The translations under genes and the position numbers were made by a program. Below, piece by piece: positions 24,701 through 32,678 of a stretch of 49,648 bases of DNA. The stretch is from Bacteroidales bacterium (GTDB lineage Bacteria; Bacteroidota; Bacteroidia; Bacteroidales; ML635J-15), in contig JAQUBO010000006.1 in assembly GCA_028686735.1 (NCBI GenBank), positions 1 to 49,648 of the forward strand. The letters run 5' to 3'. The notes under the pieces are model-generated. The model worked only from the letters and a program-made list of their open reading frames with translations, searched no databases and was not told where the DNA came from. How positions within the stretch are numbered: position 1 is the first letter of the stretch; each line of letters opens with the position of its first letter.

Positions 24701-25899
24701 ACAATATAAGGAACACCATTAATGCTTTGAATTGCTGTTTGAGCTTCTGGCGTCGGAATATATGCATCTACAGACATTGCCATCATAAGAATTGTATATG
24801 TATCCTGAGTAGTTCCATATCTGAACTGTGCAGAAGTTTGATTATTTGTAATTACAGAATTTCCAGAGTTTGGAATATCAAACATTGAAATATCAATACC
24901 TGTATTATTTAACAAATTTGGATTTCTAGCATTACCACCTGTAAAAATCGAACTATTAAAAAAGTTATTTGAAGAATTTCCGGCATGATTGATATCGACC
25001 CAATTTGTGTTTGCATGGTTACGTATTTGCAAATAGTCACCAGAAATATTTCTATCACCTTCACCTGCCACTACACCTAGTTTCATATTTACGTTTCCAC
25101 TTTGGGTCGTATTAAATCCAGAAACTGGGATAGTATAATTAGCAGTTACATTTCCAGCTACATAAGCATGACCATCAAATACGGTAACATCACGCCAATT
25201 CATTTTAGAGTTTTCGTAAATAACAATCATTCCCCATCCACCATAATATCCGGTACTACCACCGTTACCTTCTCTGAGTGCAACATTACCAACAAAGTAC
25301 TCACCAATTCCATTCTGACGCACATAATCAGTTATTTCAGCATAAGCCGAGTACATTTGTCCATGATTAGTTACTGGATAATAAATATCATTTGAATTTG
25401 CGGTTACAGTTGTATATGAAGATGCACCAGGTCCTTTTAAAAGAACTTTTTGTTTATCAAAATTAACTGTTACTGAACCTTTGGTTACAGAGAAAGTTAA
25501 TGGACTATTCCCACCATCGTGTGATCGACCTGTCCAATATAATCCAGCATAAACAATATTAGAACAATTGGGATCTGCTCCATTCTCTGTCGAAAGAGTA
25601 AGACTTGCTGAAGACGAATTTAATGTCGTAGCATCACTATCAACATCAACATACATCATATAATTATTATTGGAGACATTATCCCCATAACTATACGGAG
25701 TTAAATTCGTATTACCAATTAAAGTAAAGTCTCCTTTAACATTATAAATAAACTTTCCAGGAGTATATTGAGAACTCCTTTGAGTAAACGATTCTATTAC
25801 CTGCGCACTTAAATCACTAATTCCGCTTGTTACAAACAGAATAAATGTGAAAAATAAAAAAAGTTTCGCATATTTGGATAAAAGTAAATTGTTTTTCAT
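15772..25899 (-). CDS. Giant multidomain adhesin (3375 aa): DUF11, Ig-like, HYR and SprB-type repeats with T9SS type B C-terminal domain
   Basis: Signal peptide; several DUF11-like units ([41 protein letters not shown]); [13 protein letters not shown]...[22 protein letters not shown] repeats; HYR units ([16 protein letters not shown]...[18 protein letters not shown]); C-terminus [21 protein letters not shown]...[34 protein letters not shown]. Confidence 0.95.
   Translation of the reverse strand: [3375 protein letters not shown]
17654..18601 (-). repeat. Four near-identical 237-bp in-frame tandem repeats encoding HYR domains
   Basis: Units begin at 17654, 17891, 18128 and 18365 (exact 237-bp spacing) with only a few base differences; each encodes 79 aa. 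Confidence 0.95.
19150..20640 (-). repeat. About five tandem ~300-bp repeats encoding Ig-like [28 protein letters not shown] units
   Basis: Recurring caatta/tttGTxGGATTTAAxACxTCACAxATxTGATAxGTxAAxGTATAAGT blocks at about 300-bp spacing; two related diverged units lie near 22640-23210. Confidence 0.85.
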
Positions 25900-25927
25900 A
25901 ACTGTAATTTTAATTTTTTAACAATAT

Positions 25928-26464
25928 TTATTGGGCTATGCTAATATCATAAAGTAAGATGTAATTACCATCTTTGGGATTGACAACTAAAGAGTTAATA
26001 TCTTTTGAACTTGCCTCTACATCAGATCTTAAAACAATGTAATTTAGTTTAGGCAAATGATTTAAGTTGTTTAAATCTAACTTGGCATATTTTTCATTTT
26101 CGATGTTGATTATCAAAATCTCGATTTCATTCAAATCTGAATTCTTTTGGTAAACCGTAGAAATATCGGAGAGGTTTACAAGAATTGCTTTTGGCCTTTC
26201 TTCTCCAATTATTTTCACATTCTCTTTTGATAAAACTGCTGTTGCATTAAAATCATAGTAGAGACTGCGTAATTTTTCCAAATCATTACCTGATGATTTA
26301 ACAGAAACGGTATTCTCTAAATAATCGTCAATTTTAATAGCATTTTGACTATATATAAAACTGTTAAATATTAACATGATTGCTAATAAGAATACTGAAA
26401 AACTAATTGTTGCTTTCATAATTTTAATTTTAATGTTTTTATCATACATGAGTATAAACATCAA
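25928..26464 (-). CDS. Secreted hypothetical protein
   Basis: 178 aa; hydrophobic signal region KATISFSVFLLAIMLIFNSFIYSQ; precedes the giant adhesin. True start is probably the internal MKATIS. Confidence 0.7.
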   Translation of the reverse strand: MMFILMYDKNIKIKIMKATISFSVFLLAIMLIFNSFIYSQNAIKIDDYLENTVSVKSSGNDLEKLRSLYYDFNATAVLSKENVKIIGEERPKAILVNLSDISTVYQKNSDLNEIEILIINIENEKYAKLDLNNLNHLPKLNYIVLRSDVEASSKDINSLVVNPKDGNYILLYDISIAQ

Positions 26465-26688
26465 AATATAATTATTGTTTAGACTAATTCTATTTAATTA
26501 TTGAATATTTAGAATAGAGAACCTTATTACACTCTATTACAAGGAGTTATCTTAATGAAATATTTAGAGAATATGCTATAAAACACAAACCATTCTAAAT
26601 AAGGCTGGTGTAAAAATTGTAATTCATATAAATTTCAGAACAAATTATTATTATTATTATGAAAAATAATGTATATAAAATATTTTAT

Positions 26689-27072
26689 TTAATCAACATT
26701 TGGATCTTCAAAAGGCTCAACCAAATCATCAGCTACATCATCATCATCATCATCACTAATTGCATCGCTCATATAGTCTAATTCGGCATATTTATCAGCA
26801 AACTCTTCCTTACTCGCAACCTTCAACATACCCGCATCATTATAGTCATCATCATCATCAATAATATCTATTGCCTCTTGGTTAGTCATCCTTACTAAAT
26901 AGATTTTTTCGTCCGTTTCAAAAGGCAAAGCACTAACAAGTCTCCCCTCTTTATTGGTAAATTGTATCAGAAACTGACTAAATCCTTCTGGATATGTAAG
27001 CTTTATTTGTTCTTGAATTTCTTTTGATAACTTCTCGAAATCCTGTATTACTCGTAGTTTGCTGGTATTCAT
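26689..27072 (-). CDS. Small acidic protein with poly-Asp C-terminal region
   Basis: 127 aa; IIDDDDDYND and ISDDDDDDVADDLVEPFEDPNVD tail encoded by CAT/TCA trinucleotide runs. Confidence 0.75.
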   Translation of the reverse strand: MNTSKLRVIQDFEKLSKEIQEQIKLTYPEGFSQFLIQFTNKEGRLVSALPFETDEKIYLVRMTNQEAIDIIDDDDDYNDAGMLKVASKEEFADKYAELDYMSDAISDDDDDDVADDLVEPFEDPNVD

Positions 27073-27235
27073 AATAATAAAATATTGACGTTAATGTTTA
27101 CTATAATATTCGGTGTAAATGTCTAAAAAATATTATATATTCAAAAGAACTTTAACGAAAATAAAAATAAACTTTTTTTTGCTATTTAAACTCCTCAAAA
27201 ACTATCAAATTACAATTTCGAGAGTACCATAATAT

Positions 27236-27266
27236 TTTGTAATTTCACCTAAAATTACTATCTTTA
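27236..27266 (+). promoter_or_regulatory. Bacteroidetes-type promoter (-33 TTTG, -7 TATCTTTA)
   Basis: TTTG 27236-27239, 19-nt spacer, TATCTTTA 27259-27266, upstream of the 27324 CDS; matches the Bacteroidetes TTTG/TAnnTTTG pattern approximately. Confidence 0.4.
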
Positions 27267-27323
27267 CATAAAACACCAATGGCATAAATATTGTTTATAA
27301 AACAAACCATAAATTAGAAAACT

Positions 27324-29933
27324 ATGAAAAAAAATTTACTTTTTGTCTTTGCACTCATATCAGTTGCTTTTGTATTTGCACAAAATGATAGTCTCAGTTA
27401 TGAAGATTTTCAAAAAAACTATCAAGACTTTATTCAACAGGAATCCCAAGCCTTTGAAAGATTTAAAGAAGAGAGAGACACTGAATTTTCGGACTTTTTA
27501 AAACAAGATTGGGAAAGTATTGAATTATTAAAACAAGGAAAACCAATTTCGTTCCCAGGACCCAAAGAAATTCCGACTTTTAAAGCCGAAAAAAGCAATA
27601 TCCCAATAAAAAAGATACCAGAAAAGAAAATTACCGAAATAAAATTAGCAGAAGCATCAAAAATTGAGATGGACTTACGACCACTCCCAAAACCCCAACC
27701 AATAACAACCAAAAAAGATTATGATTTTCGGCAAATTGATTTTTATGGAACAAATTTAGATTTTATTTTCCCAAAAAAATTTAACAATCTCAAATTATCC
27801 GAAGTAAGCGAAAAAGAAATTGCAAACTTTTGGACACAAACCTCTGAGTCTGATTATTATAGACTAATAGAGCAAATGTTAGAATATAAAAACGATCTAA
27901 ACCTTAACGACTTTGCTTTTCTGAAATTAACAGAAAAAGTTTCTGCTTCTATCTTATCAACACCTAATGAACAAAGATTATTAAGCTGGTTTTTATTATC
28001 AAAAACAGGTTACAAAATAAAAGTAGGATACGAAAAAAGAAATATACATCTGTTAGTCCCAGTCGTTAATTTAATGTACGGCTATTCATATTTTATATTC
28101 GACAACTTAAAATATTATGTTTTTGAAAAAGATTGTCAAATAGGCACTTTATACACCTATAAACAAAACTATCCTGGTGCAAATCGCATAATGAATTTTA
28201 ATATGTATATCGCTCCTTTATTTGAGGAAAATAATTTAACACGAACATTAAACTTTAATTACGATAGCAAAAATTACAACTTTAAAATAGACTATAATAA
28301 AAACCTTATAGACTTTTACGCTGATTACCCTCAAGGAGAAATTCAAATATTTTTCGATGCTGGAATATCACATACCGCAAAAGAATCTTTAGACCGCTAT
28401 ATTGATTCTGCAATTGTAAATATGGACGAAATTACCGCTGCAAACTTTCTTTTGCACTTTGTTCAAACAGCATTTAGTTATCAAACCGATGGAGAACAGT
28501 TTGGATACGAAAAATTCTTTTTCCCCGAAGAGATATTTCATTACAAACACGCCGATTGCGAAGATCGATCTGTTTTTTACAGTTATCTTATAAACGAATA
28601 CCTAAACCTTCAAGTAATTGGGTTAAATTATCCTGGACACATTGCGACTGCGGTTAAATTTAATGATAAAACCGATGGTATGTATTTCGAAATAGAAAAC
28701 GAAAGATATGTAATTTGCGATCCTACATTCATAAATGCTCCCGTTGGTGCTTGCATGCCAGAGTATGTAAAAGCAGATGTAAGTATTTTAGAACTTAATA
28801 ACAGCCATTTAAATTATAATAAAGAAGAACAAATTTGGCAACAACTAATAAATCAAGGGCTTATAAGAACAAATTATAAAAACGATATTGTTAAATCTGA
28901 TAATGGATATTTTGCAATTGGAAACCTGCAAGATTCAACTATTATAAACGGAAACTTAATAAGACTCGCTGATAACAATGAAAGCATTTTTATATGCTTT
29001 TGTAATGAACTTGGTAAAATTTCAAATTTTAAACAAATTTACGGAGACGAGTTCCTAATTACATCGGGTATATTTATCAAAAACAATCAGATTTTTATTT
29101 CTGGATATTTTAATAATAATCTAAAATTTGAGAATAATTCACTTAAAACAAAATACCACCGAGAAATGTTTATTGCAGCTTTTGACAATAATTTGGAACT
29201 TTTATGGCTAAAAAATTCAGGAGCTTTTCAAGAAAACGCATCTATAAACAATTATTTCAATTTAAGCGTTAATACTAATGGAGAAATTCTAAATAAAACA
29301 GATATAAGCGAACAATCTTTTGTAAATCAACAAGATATTATCAGTCAAGATAATGATAAAATTATTTTCTGGGGACATTTTGCTTCCATTCATCCTTACC
29401 TTGCCCAAAGCAAAATATATGATAAAAAAAGCTCTTACGAATTTGCAATAGCATTAAATGAATTAACCCAAAGTTTTTTATCAAAAAAATACGATAACAA
29501 TATTGCATCTTTATGTGCATTTCTTACAATTTTAGAAAATGGCAAAATAAAACTAAAAGGAAAAGAAATAATGGCGGCAATTACTACAATGAATCCAAAA
29601 TTTGAGGAATTTTATCCTAAACTTTATAAAAACTTAAGAGATATTGTCAAAATTAAAAGCAAAAATGATATTGTAAGCTTAAATGTTAAAACCTTAGATA
29701 ATTTTCGTTTAAACGGAATTATTATTGACAATAATGCTCGAATACACATACGTACATATACCAATGGAAACATTCAAGTATCAGTATTATCGGGGATTAA
29801 TTACCGCCCATTTTTAAGAAAACACAAAGTTAATTACTTTAAGATATATAAAAACAAAGACAAAATAATTATTAACTATGCTGCCAATAACAACCAAAAA
29901 GTAATTAAATTAAAGAAAGATTTGTTAAAATAA
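27324..29933 (+). CDS. Transglutaminase-like domain protein, secreted
   Basis: Signal peptide; catalytic-like triad context HADCEDRSVFYSYL (Cys), YPGHIATAVKF (His), YVICDPTFINAPVG (Asp). Confidence 0.8.
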   Translation: MKKNLLFVFALISVAFVFAQNDSLSYEDFQKNYQDFIQQESQAFERFKEERDTEFSDFLKQDWESIELLKQGKPISFPGPKEIPTFKAEKSNIPIKKIPEKKITEIKLAEASKIEMDLRPLPKPQPITTKKDYDFRQIDFYGTNLDFIFPKKFNNLKLSEVSEKEIANFWTQTSESDYYRLIEQMLEYKNDLNLNDFAFLKLTEKVSASILSTPNEQRLLSWFLLSKTGYKIKVGYEKRNIHLLVPVVNLMYGYSYFIFDNLKYYVFEKDCQIGTLYTYKQNYPGANRIMNFNMYIAPLFEENNLTRTLNFNYDSKNYNFKIDYNKNLIDFYADYPQGEIQIFFDAGISHTAKESLDRYIDSAIVNMDEITAANFLLHFVQTAFSYQTDGEQFGYEKFFFPEEIFHYKHADCEDRSVFYSYLINEYLNLQVIGLNYPGHIATAVKFNDKTDGMYFEIENERYVICDPTFINAPVGACMPEYVKADVSILELNNSHLNYNKEEQIWQQLINQGLIRTNYKNDIVKSDNGYFAIGNLQDSTIINGNLIRLADNNESIFICFCNELGKISNFKQIYGDEFLITSGIFIKNNQIFISGYFNNNLKFENNSLKTKYHREMFIAAFDNNLELLWLKNSGAFQENASINNYFNLSVNTNGEILNKTDISEQSFVNQQDIISQDNDKIIFWGHFASIHPYLAQSKIYDKKSSYEFAIALNELTQSFLSKKYDNNIASLCAFLTILENGKIKLKGKEIMAAITTMNPKFEEFYPKLYKNLRDIVKIKSKNDIVSLNVKTLDNFRLNGIIIDNNARIHIRTYTNGNIQVSVLSGINYRPFLRKHKVNYFKIYKNKDKIIINYAANNNQKVIKLKKDLLK

Positions 29934-29957
29934 ACTATATTTGAGCTAAATTTAAAA

Positions 29958-31295
29958 ATGCTATTCATGAAGAAAATATTTACTGTTTCGATTATATTAA
30001 TAAGCATGTCAATTGTTATAGGAGGATGTGCATCTCAACGCTACACAAAGAAAGCAGCAAAACTAGAAGCTATGGGGCAATATAGTGATGCAGCAGACTT
30101 TTATTATCAAGCTATTAAAATTAAAAACACCAATATCGAAGCATTTGCAGGACTAAAACGAACTGGTCAAATGAATTTAAGCAAAAAACTATCCGAGTTT
30201 AATAAATCATATAATAAGCAAAATAACAAAGATGCAGTTTATCTTTACGAAGATGCACGTGATTATTACAACAAAATATCAGATGTAGGAATAGATTTGA
30301 ATTTTCCATCTTTTTATACCGATTATTACGAAGAGGTTAAAAATATTTTTCTCGAAAATCAATACTATAATGCTTCTACTTTACTTACTGAAGAAAAATT
30401 TGCTGAAGCAGAAAGCATTTTTAAAGAGATTGTAAGACTACAACCCAACTACAAAGACTCAAAAGAAAAATTAATAACTGCTACTTATGAACCTAAATAC
30501 AGAGATGGATTACAAAAAATGGATCTTGGCAAATATCGTCAGGCCTACTATACCTTTGACAACATAACTAAAAAAGCAGGAGCATATAAAAGCTCTTATG
30601 ATTTAAAAGCTGAAAGCCTAAAAAAAGGCACCATTAACATAGTAATAGAAAATATTAAAAACCAAACTGGGTCAAGTGAAATTACTAATAACTTAGAAAG
30701 TAAGATAATTACTGAAATACAAAATTTTAATAACCCTTTTATAAAACTAATATATTCAGACGCTCAAATCAGAGCATCGGAAACTAACTTAAGTCTATAT
30801 TGCGAAATATCCAAATTTACATACAATAAAGGATATTTAAAAACAACAGAAAAAAAAGGATATTTACGAAAAAAAGTTAAAGTTTTAAACCGTGAAACCG
30901 AAGAGTATGAATATAAAACTCAATACGATAAAGTTACCTATAATGAGTATGAAATGTCTCGTTCTATCAGCATGAATTTTATGTATAAACTCATAAATAA
31001 ACGAACAGGAGAAATAAAATCTACTAGCTCAAAAAATTTCCTTATCAGAGATGATATTCATTATGCGAAATACTCTGGAGACAACAAAAACTTAGTACCT
31101 GGATATTGGAAATACAAAAAATTATCATCATCTGAAGATTATATTAACGACAAAAATTCTGACATTAATAGACTAAATAACCTATTAAATGCCAGATCTC
31201 AAATTAAAACTTATAACACACTATCTGCCGAAGCTATTAATAATGCTGCTGCAATTATTTCTACAGGAGTAAATAATTATGTTAATGAAAACTAA
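29958..31295 (+). CDS. TPR-containing lipoprotein
   Basis: Lipobox-like IGGCASQ; KAAKLEAMGQYSDAADFYYQAIKIKNTNIEAF TPR-like helices. Confidence 0.75.
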   Translation: MLFMKKIFTVSIILISMSIVIGGCASQRYTKKAAKLEAMGQYSDAADFYYQAIKIKNTNIEAFAGLKRTGQMNLSKKLSEFNKSYNKQNNKDAVYLYEDARDYYNKISDVGIDLNFPSFYTDYYEEVKNIFLENQYYNASTLLTEEKFAEAESIFKEIVRLQPNYKDSKEKLITATYEPKYRDGLQKMDLGKYRQAYYTFDNITKKAGAYKSSYDLKAESLKKGTINIVIENIKNQTGSSEITNNLESKIITEIQNFNNPFIKLIYSDAQIRASETNLSLYCEISKFTYNKGYLKTTEKKGYLRKKVKVLNRETEEYEYKTQYDKVTYNEYEMSRSISMNFMYKLINKRTGEIKSTSSKNFLIRDDIHYAKYSGDNKNLVPGYWKYKKLSSSEDYINDKNSDINRLNNLLNARSQIKTYNTLSAEAINNAAAIISTGVNNYVNEN

Positions 31296-31302
31296 ATTTA
31301 AA

Positions 31303-32670
31303 ATGAAAAAGTTCCAAATAATTCTTTGCTTGCAATTATTGGTTTTGATATCATCATGTCAAATTGGAAAAAAATATAATTACGAAAAAAAAGATATGCC
31401 CGAATGGGTTGTTAGTAAACCTCAAACCTCACTATACTACATTGGTGTAAGCTCATCACCAAAAAGAGGCTTTTTACCCGCCGACTACCAAGCAAATGCC
31501 CAACAAAAGGCTCTTGGTGATCTTGCTTCAAGTATCTCGGTAAATATTGAATCAACTTCGGTGCTATCAATAATAGAAACCAACTATAAATTAAACGAAA
31601 ACTTTTCAAGCGATATAACTGCTTCTACAAATCAAACACTTGAAAATTACGAATTAGTTGATACATGGGAAAATGAAGAGTATTATTGGGTATATTACAA
31701 ACTATCTAAAGCAGTTTATGCATCACAAAAAGCTCAACAAAAAGAACAAAGTATCCTTGATGCAAAAAATAAATATTATCAAGGAAGAGAACTGCTGGGC
31801 CGTGATTTGCACTATAATGCATTTCAGTTTTATGTAGAAGCTCTTACGGCTTTAAAACCTTATCTTGGTGAGAATACTCTCACAAATATAAATGGGGAAG
31901 ACAAAGATCTTGGAAACGAAATTTTTGTAGCAATAGCAGATTTTGTTAATAATCTTAAAATCAATTTTAATAATGATGAAATAAAAGTAAAAAAAGCTGT
32001 GGAAATTGATAATGAAATACTTTCTTTTATTATAACAGATAAAAATAATAAACCTGTATCGGGTATTCCGGTAAAAATTAATTTTACAGGCTCTGGACTT
32101 TTACGAAATTCAGAAGTGTCAGCAAATGATGGAAAAGTATATTGCTCTATACGAAAAATTACTTCACAACCTAATCATGAAACCCTTACTGTCTGTATAG
32201 ATATGCTTAGCTTTTCTCGTGCTGCAAAAGACCATATAGTACGAAGTATTATTAAAAATATGCCTGCAAGTGAAAATAAAATGAGAGTAATTGTCGAAAA
32301 ACCTAACTTAAAAATTGATTCAAAAGAAGCTGCATTTGATAATATTCGTAAAGATCAAAAACTAAAAACAACATTCGAAGGATTACTTAATAATGAGTTC
32401 TTTGTAAATCCAAACTTAAAACCAGATTTTACTCTCAAAATTACTAGCAATACCATAAAAAACGGTGAGTATTACGGCGAATCTCAAGTTATTATTAATT
32501 ACACTTTTGATCTAACAGATAATAATGGAAATATAATATTTCGTAAAACTAGATCAGATGAATACTCTGGCACAAATTATCAAGTTGCGGCAAATAAAGC
32601 ATATATCGAAGTCGCAAAATCAATCGAAAGAACAATTGTTCGCGAATTAATATCGTCAATAAATAAATAA
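31303..32670 (+). CDS. LPP20-like lipoprotein
   Basis: LISSCQIGK lipobox; MPEWVVSKPQTSLYYIGVSSSP...AQQKALGDLASSISVNIESTS. The ORF track starts at 31279; the internal MKKFQ start at 31303 is preferred. Confidence 0.7.
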   Translation: MKKFQIILCLQLLVLISSCQIGKKYNYEKKDMPEWVVSKPQTSLYYIGVSSSPKRGFLPADYQANAQQKALGDLASSISVNIESTSVLSIIETNYKLNENFSSDITASTNQTLENYELVDTWENEEYYWVYYKLSKAVYASQKAQQKEQSILDAKNKYYQGRELLGRDLHYNAFQFYVEALTALKPYLGENTLTNINGEDKDLGNEIFVAIADFVNNLKINFNNDEIKVKKAVEIDNEILSFIITDKNNKPVSGIPVKINFTGSGLLRNSEVSANDGKVYCSIRKITSQPNHETLTVCIDMLSFSRAAKDHIVRSIIKNMPASENKMRVIVEKPNLKIDSKEAAFDNIRKDQKLKTTFEGLLNNEFFVNPNLKPDFTLKITSNTIKNGEYYGESQVIINYTFDLTDNNGNIIFRKTRSDEYSGTNYQVAANKAYIEVAKSIERTIVRELISSINK

Positions 32671-32678
32671 TAATATAT

